Shown: positions 44,601-53,218 of the stretch, one piece after another
Numbering within the stretch: position 1 is the first letter of the stretch
Layout of the letters: each line of letters starts with the position of its first letter
Source of the DNA: Bythopirellula sp041737835
GTDB taxonomy: Bacteria; Planctomycetota; Planctomycetia; Pirellulales; Lacipirellulaceae
Direction: 5' to 3' (one strand)
NCBI GenBank assembly: GCA_041737835.1
Contig: JBGSQY010000021.1
Length of the DNA: 64,000 bases
The notes under the pieces: model-generated
Told to the model about the DNA's origin: nothing
What the model saw: only the letters and a program-made list of their open reading frames with translations
Databases searched by the model: none
Program-made: the position numbers and the translations under genes

Positions 44601-47027
44601 TTAAAGCGCCGCATCCCGCCACACGATCTCGCCCGGCTCCACCGTCCAGGCGATGCCAAAGAATCCCGCAGCCCGGACGTCGTCGTTCCCGGTCATAAGG
44701 CTTTGGGAACTATAAAGCAACAAGTCCGGAAAGTTCGTGCCGTTCACAAACACCGGCAAGCGGTCGGTCGTTCGCATGCCGTTAATGCCCGTGCCCCCGA
44801 TCACGCCGACGACCGCCTTAGAACTGCCACGGCGGGGATGAACAAATACGCAAGCCAAATCGTCGCCTAGTTCCGGACGACGGTCAATCCACACGCCATC
44901 GCGACGCATTTGCGCCGGCGATGTCGAGAGCAGCACGGGCCACGCCAGATTCGTGTCGGCATTGCCGTAGAGCACGACGTTGCGATCGCGATAGTTTTCC
45001 GGTTTGAAAACCTTGTCGGCGACAATTTCTGCGGAACCGTTGAGCCGCACGAGCATTGTCTCGGCATCGTAACGGGCCTTGGCCAGTGCCCATTGGCTTT
45101 CTGCGGGTGTGCCGTTTGTGCCATAAACTAGCACCGCATTGTTCTCGAACACGCTTCGCAGTCCGCCATAACGCGCGGGGCGTTTGAAAGAAGCGGGCAA
45201 GCTGGGGACCAATTGCCAAGCCTCATCGTGCCGCAAAAAGGTGAGCGGTCGGCCATCGACGGCGAATTCGCCCACTGGCTCGCCATCGAGGGCGACTTCA
45301 ACGACCGTATCACTTTTCAGTTGGGATGTTTCGATCGAAAGTGCCTTGACATTGACCGTGAGACCCAAGAACAGGTTGCGAGCACGGTCGAACTTCACCG
45401 CGGCGCGGCTGAGCGCCCATTGCTCTTCTTGGCCCAAGATCGTCAGCCAACGGCTTTGCGAATTCACTCCTGGGCTGAACGTCACGCAATCGGCCTCCTC
45501 GACTTCGGAATCGGTGGGCGATAGGTGCTTGGTCACGAACTTCAGTACCTCGGTGAGATTCTGCTCCGGTGTTTCGTTGTCGAGGGTGCGCGATTCAAAT
45601 TTCGGATGGAACGCGCGGAACAATTTGATGAGCTCTTGAGTAAGCGGGTTCGATTTGTCTTCTTCCAATAACAGAGCGCTTGAAACCGTGTTTCGCAGCA
45701 ACGGTGTGAGTCGATTCGACCATGCCACGCGCTCCAGCATTTCCTCGACGGGCGTGTCGACGTCGGTTTGTTCGTCGCCCCCATATTCGAGCCAAGGATC
45801 ACGCGGCGCGAGCGCGGCCCAACGATCCGCGGCGATCCCGCCGAGTCGCAACACGCCATGCCCACCCGTGTTGGTGCCACGTAGCCACGTTCGCCGTGGG
45901 TCGTACTTCACATGCTTCGCCGCATCATCCAGAGCTTCCAAGACATCTCGAGCTGACCAATCTTCCCAGTCACACCCTTCGACCCGCCGGCCCGTCGGCG
46001 CCAACAAATGCACGCCTGCGGCAGCTTGTAATTTTGATAGAAGATTGGTTGGTGTTTCGTCAGCATCATGCAATGAAACCAACATCCCAGCTTCATCATT
46101 GCTACCTTTGGCAGGTAATAAACGATAAGCCTGCACGCTGCCGTCGAGTTTGCTGCGAAAGGTGCGCGTCTGCTGTTCGCTTGCTTCGACGATACTAAGT
46201 TCGATCTTCGCTGGTTTGCCGTTTGTAGAATCACTCCAGGCAAACTCGACGTTGGTTTTGTCGGATGTGGCGCTATCGGCTTTCCAGTTTGGCAAAACCG
46301 GAATGGCTACCTTGCGAACGCTCAATGGCGGTACCGTATCGACTTTCGCCGTCAAGTCTCCGCCACCGGCAACGGTTGTTTTGACTTGTGCATCTCTAAG
46401 TGTTTGTTCGCGACAATTCACAACGACTACACCCAACCACACCGGTTCCGTTTCATCGTGTACCAAGTCAGGCTTGGTCACATCACGCAGATCGAAGATC
46501 ACATCTTCAGTGGGCCTTGAGAGTTTGACTCGGAGCTTCCCAGCTGCGGCATGAAACAACAGTTCATTGGTGCCGGGGTTGAGCATGATGGGCAAGACTG
46601 TGCTGCCCGTGAGATACGGATCACCCGCGCGCGGTTCACCGTTGACGAAGACCATCGCGTGGCCTGACGCTTCCAGTAAAGCAACCTGGCGTTTGGCAGA
46701 TTTGACTTGGGCATAAGCATAACCGCCCCATAGCGTTGTATGCTCCAGCCAACCTTCTTCGCCGGCTTGGAACTCCTGCCAGGTGACTTTCTTGCCATCG
46801 TAGGTGGACACTTCAGACCCCAAGGTGGGGGGGCGCCAATCACCGCTGGCCAATTCTGCTTGCAGTGGATCGACGTGAAGCGGAACCCGGCCGTAGCGTC
46901 CTACTCGGGGCAGCACCAGGAACTCGTCGACGACAAGCTGATCACCGGTAAACTCTTGCGCTGCGGGGATTTTGCCGCCTAGCAATGAGGTGGCAATTAG
47001 CAGCGATAAACAAAGAGGCTTAAACAT
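44601..47027 (-). CDS. Large secreted alpha/beta-hydrolase-like protein lacking the nucleophile Ser
   Basis: 808 residues from the ATG at 47027. Signal peptide about 1-22 (LCLSLLIATSLLGGKIPAAQ). The N-terminal ~290 residues are beta-rich, with sugar-binding-like segments (WLEHTTLWGGYAYAQV, MVFVNGEPRAGD). About residues 295-560 resemble a PhaC/LpqC-type esterase or prolyl-oligopeptidase fold: YDPRRTWLRGTNTGGHGVLRLG aligns with the family elbow GHSMGGHGxx, giving Asn386 in place of Ser. The C-terminal domain has TGTING and VFVNGTNFPDLLLYS. Probably a binding or inactive homologue; secreted by Sec. No operon partner. Confidence 0.7.
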   Translation of the reverse strand: MFKPLCLSLLIATSLLGGKIPAAQEFTGDQLVVDEFLVLPRVGRYGRVPLHVDPLQAELASGDWRPPTLGSEVSTYDGKKVTWQEFQAGEEGWLEHTTLWGGYAYAQVKSAKRQVALLEASGHAMVFVNGEPRAGDPYLTGSTVLPIMLNPGTNELLFHAAAGKLRVKLSRPTEDVIFDLRDVTKPDLVHDETEPVWLGVVVVNCREQTLRDAQVKTTVAGGGDLTAKVDTVPPLSVRKVAIPVLPNWKADSATSDKTNVEFAWSDSTNGKPAKIELSIVEASEQQTRTFRSKLDGSVQAYRLLPAKGSNDEAGMLVSLHDADETPTNLLSKLQAAAGVHLLAPTGRRVEGCDWEDWSARDVLEALDDAAKHVKYDPRRTWLRGTNTGGHGVLRLGGIAADRWAALAPRDPWLEYGGDEQTDVDTPVEEMLERVAWSNRLTPLLRNTVSSALLLEEDKSNPLTQELIKLFRAFHPKFESRTLDNETPEQNLTEVLKFVTKHLSPTDSEVEEADCVTFSPGVNSQSRWLTILGQEEQWALSRAAVKFDRARNLFLGLTVNVKALSIETSQLKSDTVVEVALDGEPVGEFAVDGRPLTFLRHDEAWQLVPSLPASFKRPARYGGLRSVFENNAVLVYGTNGTPAESQWALAKARYDAETMLVRLNGSAEIVADKVFKPENYRDRNVVLYGNADTNLAWPVLLSTSPAQMRRDGVWIDRRPELGDDLACVFVHPRRGSSKAVVGVIGGTGINGMRTTDRLPVFVNGTNFPDLLLYSSQSLMTGNDDVRAAGFFGIAWTVEPGEIVWRDAAL

Positions 47028-47300
47028 CCAGCAATCAATCAGGCGTAGAGGATTTTGATATTCAATCTCAGATGAAAGGCTCACCCAAAACAAGGTTACA
47101 TTTCCTTAAGCCAATTGTACCCATTGCGAGGGGTTTTACTAAATATCCCCTGGAAATCAATCGAAGATAGATGAATCAGCATCATTGATCGCTCTTTCAA
47201 TGCTCTTCTCTCATCACGAGTGCTGGACTAAAAATCTGCCTACGACGACCTCACAGTCTAGGTAGCCAGCCCACATGCAAGCAAGCAAAGACACGTGACC

Positions 47301-48026
47301 ATGCTAACGATTAGCGCCGAAAATCCACAGAGCCTCACAGATGTGGCCAATGTTCTCAGTCCCCTGCGCGTCAGACGCGAGGCATGGCATGGGCGCAAAG
47401 TCTGGATTAAACGAGCGACGCGCCCTAAGGCAACAATCTTTCACAAGATTCAGCAAGTCCTTTGCCGATTGATTCCCATCGAAGGTTTTCGCCCGACTGT
47501 TACCACGGGTGGCGCCGCGGCATTGCATCACGAAGCAAGACGCATTACCGAATTGCGTAAGGCGGGGTTTGTTGTTCCCGAAGTGCTCGCCCGTTTTGAC
47601 GAGTGGCTGGTCTTGTCGGATTTAGGTTTGACGGTGGACCGTCATTTCACTGAGCAGACGAATATATCAGCGGACGGCGTTCGCGACGTGATCAGTGCCT
47701 GCGGCCGGGAACTTGCTCGGTTGCACACAGCGGGGCAATGCCACGGTCGTGCCAAGATCAATGATTTTATTGTGACCAATGGTGGTGAGATCGGCTTTAT
47801 CGACTTTGAAGAGGACGTTTCGCATCTCAGCCCCGCCTCGATACAGGCGCGTGAGATTTGGTTGTTTCTGAGCGGAGCTTCACGCTACGCAAAGATTGCC
47901 CCCAATATCTTGCCGGTGGCCTTTGGAGCCTATCGTGAAGCTCGCGGTGATGCTGACTTCACGGAACTCAAGAAGATGCTCAAAGTGCTCAGGATATTTA
48001 ACTGGACCGTCTATCCCTGGCGGTAG
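47301..48026 (+). CDS. Protein-kinase-fold protein of the HGR/IDFEE type
   Basis: 241 residues from the ATG at 47301; GTG at 47295 is possible. A compact kinase-like fold related to LPS core kinases (WaaP/InaA) and BUD32: HGRKVWIKRATRP carries the Lys of the ATP site, EARRITELRKAGFVVPEVL is the C-helix region, and CHGRAKINDFIVTNGGEIGFIDFEED contains the catalytic-loop and DFG-like motifs (written here in two parts: CHGRAKINDF and FIDFEE). Kdo or heptose phosphorylation is suggested by the family and by nearby kdsB, not shown. No signal peptide. Confidence 0.65.
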   Translation: MLTISAENPQSLTDVANVLSPLRVRREAWHGRKVWIKRATRPKATIFHKIQQVLCRLIPIEGFRPTVTTGGAAALHHEARRITELRKAGFVVPEVLARFDEWLVLSDLGLTVDRHFTEQTNISADGVRDVISACGRELARLHTAGQCHGRAKINDFIVTNGGEIGFIDFEEDVSHLSPASIQAREIWLFLSGASRYAKIAPNILPVAFGAYREARGDADFTELKKMLKVLRIFNWTVYPWR

Positions 48027-48100
48027 ATCTTGAGTGCCGACGTCAGTCGCGCCTACTCGGCTACGGACTTTCTGCTGAAAGCTGAGCTATAGGGCGGCAC

Positions 48101-49012
48101 TCACACCTGTTCGAGAATCTCTCCAGGCAGGACTGGCGTCGCGCCTGGTTGAGCCGCCACATAAGCACCCACGCGATTGGCGAGTTTGACGATCTCCGGC
48201 AGCGGTTTGTCAAGCAACACGCCAACGATGATCGCCGCACAGCTAGAATCTCCAGCGCCGACATTGTCGGCATTCGGTTTGCGTGGATAGCTGGGAACAT
48301 TTCCTTCCACTCGCTGTGTTGCCGAGTAAAGGACAGTCCCCTTTTCGCCCCGCGTTAATGCGAGCAACTTTAAGTTATACTTCGCGATGAGACGGAGCGC
48401 CTGTTCATCAACAAGGATCGCTGGGGGCATCTCTATCGCCTCGCTCACAATGGGCAGCTCGTTCTCGTTGAGTTTCACCACGTCGGCCAGTTCCAGCGAC
48501 GTTCGCAAAATTTCCTGCGAATAGAATCGTTGCCTAAGATTGACGTCGCAGACTTTGAGCGCGGACTTGGCCGTGGTGAGAAACTGTCGAATCGACGCGC
48601 GGCTTGCTTCCTCACGTTGGGCCAATGTGCCGAAACAAACGGCCGAGCATTTTGTCGCCAGTTCCGCGAGTTTTTCGTTGAACTCGAGATGATCCCAAGC
48701 TACGCCCTGCTTGATTTCGTATTGCGTTTCGCCCGTGGAATCGATCTCCACCTCGACCGTGCTCGTGGGGTAGCTTTCGGTGACCGCAACGTACTCGGTC
48801 GTCATCCCGCGCTCAGCGAGTCCAGCGAGCAAATTGCTACCTAGGTTGTCGCGACCCACTGAGCTGGCCACCACGCCGCGCCCCCGCGATTGCAAAAGCT
48901 GATGAGCATGCACGGCGAGATTCACCGGCGCGCCTCCCAGGACGATGTGCTTATCGGAAAAACAATCGAACAGGGCCTCACCCAATCCAACGACAATCAG
49001 CGGACTCGTCAA
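48101..49012 (-). CDS. PfkB-family carbohydrate kinase (fructokinase-like)
   Basis: 303 residues from a TTG at 49012, selected because GGGGGAG lies 9 nt before; TTG at 49045 is the longer option. Ribokinase fold: LGEALFDCF, VLGGAPVNLAVHAHQL (substrate lid), SSVGRDNLGSNLLAGL, KLNENELP, LALTRGEKGTVLYS and NVGAGDSSCAAIIVG. The last holds the catalytic Asp and anion hole (usual D-T-x-G-A-G-D-x-F), with NV for DT and Ser for Phe. ATP-dependent hexose phosphorylation is expected; fructose is likely but not proven. It is convergent with the kinase-fold gene at 47301. Confidence 0.85.
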   Translation of the reverse strand: MTSPLIVVGLGEALFDCFSDKHIVLGGAPVNLAVHAHQLLQSRGRGVVASSVGRDNLGSNLLAGLAERGMTTEYVAVTESYPTSTVEVEIDSTGETQYEIKQGVAWDHLEFNEKLAELATKCSAVCFGTLAQREEASRASIRQFLTTAKSALKVCDVNLRQRFYSQEILRTSLELADVVKLNENELPIVSEAIEMPPAILVDEQALRLIAKYNLKLLALTRGEKGTVLYSATQRVEGNVPSYPRKPNADNVGAGDSSCAAIIVGVLLDKPLPEIVKLANRVGAYVAAQPGATPVLPGEILEQV

Positions 49013-49244
49013 AATGAAATCTCCCCCGACGCTAGTATCTTGCAATATTGCACTTCAGGCTTGTTCTGATAGGGAATTATAAGGTCATTCGCTGGTCTGG
49101 CGAACAGGTATGGGTTGGCTCACTCCATCTTCCCGTCAGTACAACTCAATTAGTTTGAAATTTCGCCCCCAATCTTTATACTGGAAACATCAATACCTTC
49201 TCGCCAAGGTGGCTTTTCCTCTCATTGTTACAAGGGTACTGCAA

Positions 49245-50789
49245 GTGCCTGTGTGTCAAAAATATTTCTTCCAGGCGCTCATCTTGTGCCTCCTGGCTAT
49301 TGTTGCCAACCAGGGCTTGCAATGTGCTCAAGCAGGTCCCGTGATTGTGCCGGGCTGGGGAAGTCCTGTCTTTCAAGAGAACTTCGCGGGGAGCGGCATC
49401 AACACGGGTGTGTGGGAAGTCGCTCATCGTGCCAACGAAGCCAACGGCGAAGCTCAGTACTATCATCCCAGCCAGGTTTCGGTCGGAAACGATCTGCTGC
49501 ATCTGCGGGCCGACCTCGATCCAAGTTACACCTATGGCAAGCCTTACCTTTCTGGGCTCGTGCGGACATGGCAAGAGTGGAGTCATGGCCGCTTTGAAGT
49601 TCGCGCTAAGCTCCCGCACGGCCAAGGATTCTGGCCCGCGATTTGGTTGCTTCCTCGTCATGCGAGCTGGCCGGCCGGGGGCGAGATCGACATCATGGAA
49701 GCACGCGGCGATCTACCCTATGGCATGAGCAGCGCGCTCCACTGGGGATGGGACTTCAACTCGCGACAGTATCGTTCGGAGTGGTACGAGAGCGGCGCGA
49801 ATTTTCAGGCCGACTTTCATGACTTTGCCGTCGAATGGGAAACGGGCACGGTTCGGTTCTATGTCGATGGCGTCGAGCACATGCGACTGTATGAACCCGA
49901 CGTGGGGATTCCGAATACTCCCAAAAGCCTAATCCTGAACCTAGCGGTCGGCGGTAATTATTCCGGCTATCCCGACCAAACGACCCCCTTCCCGTCCGAG
50001 TTCGAGGTCGATTATGTGCGCGTTTGGCAGCGTCCTACACCTAGCGCGCCGCCAACATCGTTAATCGCCGACCCAGGCTTCGAGGAAGCTGGCGGATCTC
50101 TCGCCAATTGGGGCGTATTTGGCAGCAGCATTAATAATGTGCTTTCGGATTATGGGACGCCTCTCGATGGTGAGCGCTCGCTCAAACTCTTCGGCCAATT
50201 CAACGGCCAGACGAATGTTTCGGGTGCCTATCAAAGCGTGCCGATCACGGGGGGATCGCATATCGTGGCCGGTGCGCACGCGCTGACGCGTTCCGAAGAT
50301 TCGATCGCCGACACGCTTAACGTGGTTGAAATGAAGCTGGAGTTCTACAGCGAGTTCGGTGCCCCCTATGGGTCACAATACTTTTTGGGCGAGTCGATTA
50401 TTACTTTGGCCAACGGCGAATCGCCTGAAGATGCATGGTCGTACAGGCAAATCAACGAGTCAGCACCACTCAATGCGGTGGAAGCTCGCTTGGCGTTCGT
50501 CTTTGTCCAACCCTCATCCTACGATGGTGGGAGCGTGTTCATCGATAGCGTCACGCTTTTCGCTCAGACAGCGGGGGACTTCGACGGAGACGGAAATGTC
50601 AACGGCCGCGACTTTCTCATGTGGCAACGCGGGGGTTCGCCCAACCCGCATTCGACGACCGATTTGCAGTTGTGGCAAGCAAACTACAGTATTAGCGCAC
50701 TGCAAGCTGTCCCTCTCGGCGTCCCAGAACCGACAGGCCTCATGTTGCTACTCGTCAGTACTCTGATCGTTGCAGTGCACCGTTGGTAA
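49245..50789 (+). CDS. Secreted GH16 beta-glucanase with dockerin repeat and PEP-CTERM tail
   Basis: 514 residues from a GTG at 49245 (AAGGG 8 nt before); the frame is open from 49110 (ATG) and would give a longer, odd N terminus. Signal peptide about 1-30 (FFQALILCLLAIVANQG). GH16 domain about 35-265: YHPSQVSVGNDLLHLRADL, WPAIWLLPRH, and the catalytic GGEIDIMEARG with Glu147, Asp149 and Glu152 (E-x-D-x-x-E). A beta-sandwich-like region (about 270-480) follows, then GDFDGDGNVNGRDFLMWQRG dockerin-like loop and VPEPTGLMLLLVSTLIVAVHR, a PEP-CTERM signal. Cleaves beta-1,3 or mixed glucans by family. Its last 35 bp overlap the convergent kinase gene. Confidence 0.9.
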   Translation: MPVCQKYFFQALILCLLAIVANQGLQCAQAGPVIVPGWGSPVFQENFAGSGINTGVWEVAHRANEANGEAQYYHPSQVSVGNDLLHLRADLDPSYTYGKPYLSGLVRTWQEWSHGRFEVRAKLPHGQGFWPAIWLLPRHASWPAGGEIDIMEARGDLPYGMSSALHWGWDFNSRQYRSEWYESGANFQADFHDFAVEWETGTVRFYVDGVEHMRLYEPDVGIPNTPKSLILNLAVGGNYSGYPDQTTPFPSEFEVDYVRVWQRPTPSAPPTSLIADPGFEEAGGSLANWGVFGSSINNVLSDYGTPLDGERSLKLFGQFNGQTNVSGAYQSVPITGGSHIVAGAHALTRSEDSIADTLNVVEMKLEFYSEFGAPYGSQYFLGESIITLANGESPEDAWSYRQINESAPLNAVEARLAFVFVQPSSYDGGSVFIDSVTLFAQTAGDFDGDGNVNGRDFLMWQRGGSPNPHSTTDLQLWQANYSISALQAVPLGVPEPTGLMLLLVSTLIVAVHRW

Positions 50790-53175
50790 CTTCAAGCACT
50801 TCCCGCACTTTCTTGGCGAGGTTAATTCGCGAGTAGGGTTTTTGCAAAAAGGCCACCCCATCTTGCACGATGCCTCGCCGGAGAACATCGTCATCCATGT
50901 AGCCCGATACATACAGGACTTTCAACTGCGGATTAAGCTCCAGTAGCTGCTCGGCCAGCATACGCCCGTTTAGTCCTGGTAACACAACGTCCGTCACGAG
51001 TAGCTGAATAGTCGATGGCTGGGTTGCGAAGACCGCCAGAGCTTCTTCGGCGTTTCCTGCCGTGAACACGGTATAACCGCACTCCTCTAAGATAAGTTGG
51101 CCCAGGGTGGCCACGGATTGTTCATCTTCCACCAAGAGGATGCTTTCCACTCCCAACGGAGTCAGTTCCTCGACTCGCGAAATTTTTGTACATTGTTCTA
51201 GTTGCTTAACGCATGGCAAGTAAATACTAAACGAAGCCCCCTTGCCAGGTTGACTTTCGACCTCGATATGACCACCGCTGTGCTTGACAACACTATGAAC
51301 AACGGGCAGGCCCAAGCCTGTCCCTTGGCCTACCCCTTTGGTCGTGAAGAAGGGCTCGAAGATGTGCTCGCGAATGTCATCTGGAATTCCCTCACCTGTA
51401 TCGATTACTTTCAACATGGCATACAAGCCAGGCTGAAGCGTGTGATGAGCTGCAGCATATTCTTCGTCAACATCTATATGATTTGTTTCGATCTCGAGCT
51501 TGCCGCCATTGGGCATGGCATCGCGGGCATTGACCGTCAGATTAAGTAAGGCCTGCTCCAACTGTCCATACACAGCCTTGACGCTGCCGAGCCTCGGATC
51601 CAAATTTGTAATTAAGCGAACATCCTCTCCGATGACGCGGCCGAGCATTTTCTCTGTGTTACGCACAAGGTCGTTGAGATCCAATTGGGTTGCTTCTTGC
51701 ACCTGCTTACGACTGAACAGGAGGAGCTGGTTAGTGAGGCCTGCTGCTCGCTCTCCGGCTCGCTTGATTTCTTCGAGATGTTCGTGGGATTCGTCTTGTG
51801 CTGGCGAGGAATCGAGCAAGACATCGCAATAACCAAGAATGACAGTCAAAAGGTTGTTGAAATCGTGGGCAACTCCTCCAGCCAGTCGCCCGATCGCCTC
51901 GAGCTTCTGTGATTGACGGTACTGTTCCTCGAGTTGACGCCGCTGGGTGACATCGGTCGAGATGCCGACAAAATTTGTCAATCGACCGTTGGCATCCATC
52001 ACGGGCGAGATTGACAATTCATTCCAGAATGACGTGCCGTCTTTGCGGTAGTTGAGTATTTCAACCGTCAACTGACGGCTTTCTTGAACGGCCATGCGAA
52101 GATTATGAATGGTCTCGATGTCGGAATCTGGACCTTGGAGAAACCGGCAGTTCCGACCGAGGATTTCTTCCGCTGTGTAGCCCGTCATTCTTTGTAGCCC
52201 GGGACTGGCATAGATAATCGGGTTGTCCGGCAGGCCGGGGTCAGTAATCAAGATGCCTTGTGTCACTGCTTGGATCGCCCGATCGCGTAGTTGCAGAACC
52301 TCTTCTGCTCGCTTGCGGTCCGTAATGTCTCGGGAGATACCCATGACACCTACGATGTTCCCTAGCCCATCTCGGTAAGCGATCTTGGTGGCGAGATAGG
52401 TTCGAGTCACCCCGACGGCTGTTAATACCTCCTCATCCGTTTCCATTTTCCCGGTTGTCATTACTCGTTGATCACGTTCCATCACCCGACGAGCATCGAT
52501 CGGATTAAACAATTCTGTATCGTCATGCCCCAGCACCTCGTCAATTGGCCGACCGACAAAATCGGCTGCTGCCCGGTTGAACAGCAGGTAGCGACCGTCT
52601 CGATCTTTGACAAACACTGCGTCGGGTATCCCGTCGCTTACCGCCTGCAGGAGGTCTCTCTTCTCCTGCAATTCTATCAATGCCCGCTTGCGTTCGGTGA
52701 TATCGTGCAAGCAATTGATCGCTCCGGTGATCTCTCCTTGTTCATTTTTGAGCGGACGAACATTGGCGAGGACAGTGATTCGCGAGCCATCGGGCCGTTC
52801 GATGATTGCTTCAGCATCCACGATCTGTGGGACCGCGCCCCGGAGCACCTCGGCCATCCGGCAGTCCTTGTGGGCCATAGGACTTCCGTCAGGGAGATAC
52901 ATTTTGTATGAGCCACAGTAGAGTTCATTGTCATCTTCAATCGCGGGTACGCGGCCCCACACCTCGACCGCACGGCGGTTATACTCAATGATTCTGCCCG
53001 CAGCGTCGCAGGTGTACACAGCCACGGGACCAAGGTCGAACAAAGTGCGAAAGCGATTCTCGCTCGCCCGCATTGCGGCCTCGGCTTGCTGTGCCTGCGC
53101 AGTCAGTTCATGTTGCTGAACTGATGAAATCAGCAGCGCTTCGTTCACCTCGCGAAGTTTTTGTTCGATGTCCAC
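50755..53175 (-). CDS. Hybrid histidine kinase with PAS, PAS and LOV sensor domains and a receiver
   Basis: 806 residues, no membrane helix, so cytoplasmic. Order: short coiled N terminus; PAS 1 (about 38-160); PAS 2 (about 172-288); LOV-type PAS (about 295-412); HisKA with phospho-acceptor His437 in GGVAHDFNNLL; HATPase_c (N box ALLNLTVNARDA, G1 DTGEGIP, G2 GQGTGLGL); receiver about 678-795 with Asp729 (LLVTDVVLPG). The LOV motif GRNCRFLQGPDSD has the adduct-forming Cys343, plus NYRKDG and FWN flavin contacts; the usual final Gln is Ser406 (FVGIST). So it is a candidate blue-light sensor, flavin binding being inferred. It is 43 bp after the KaiC-like gene, same strand. Confidence 0.92.
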   Translation of the reverse strand: MDIEQKLREVNEALLISSVQQHELTAQAQQAEAAMRASENRFRTLFDLGPVAVYTCDAAGRIIEYNRRAVEVWGRVPAIEDDNELYCGSYKMYLPDGSPMAHKDCRMAEVLRGAVPQIVDAEAIIERPDGSRITVLANVRPLKNEQGEITGAINCLHDITERKRALIELQEKRDLLQAVSDGIPDAVFVKDRDGRYLLFNRAAADFVGRPIDEVLGHDDTELFNPIDARRVMERDQRVMTTGKMETDEEVLTAVGVTRTYLATKIAYRDGLGNIVGVMGISRDITDRKRAEEVLQLRDRAIQAVTQGILITDPGLPDNPIIYASPGLQRMTGYTAEEILGRNCRFLQGPDSDIETIHNLRMAVQESRQLTVEILNYRKDGTSFWNELSISPVMDANGRLTNFVGISTDVTQRRQLEEQYRQSQKLEAIGRLAGGVAHDFNNLLTVILGYCDVLLDSSPAQDESHEHLEEIKRAGERAAGLTNQLLLFSRKQVQEATQLDLNDLVRNTEKMLGRVIGEDVRLITNLDPRLGSVKAVYGQLEQALLNLTVNARDAMPNGGKLEIETNHIDVDEEYAAAHHTLQPGLYAMLKVIDTGEGIPDDIREHIFEPFFTTKGVGQGTGLGLPVVHSVVKHSGGHIEVESQPGKGASFSIYLPCVKQLEQCTKISRVEELTPLGVESILLVEDEQSVATLGQLILEECGYTVFTAGNAEEALAVFATQPSTIQLLVTDVVLPGLNGRMLAEQLLELNPQLKVLYVSGYMDDDVLRRGIVQDGVAFLQKPYSRINLAKKVREVLEVTNGALQRSEY

Positions 53176-53218
53176 GGGTTAATCAGCATCTTTCGTAGAG
53201 ATTTTTCTTGCCCCAGCG

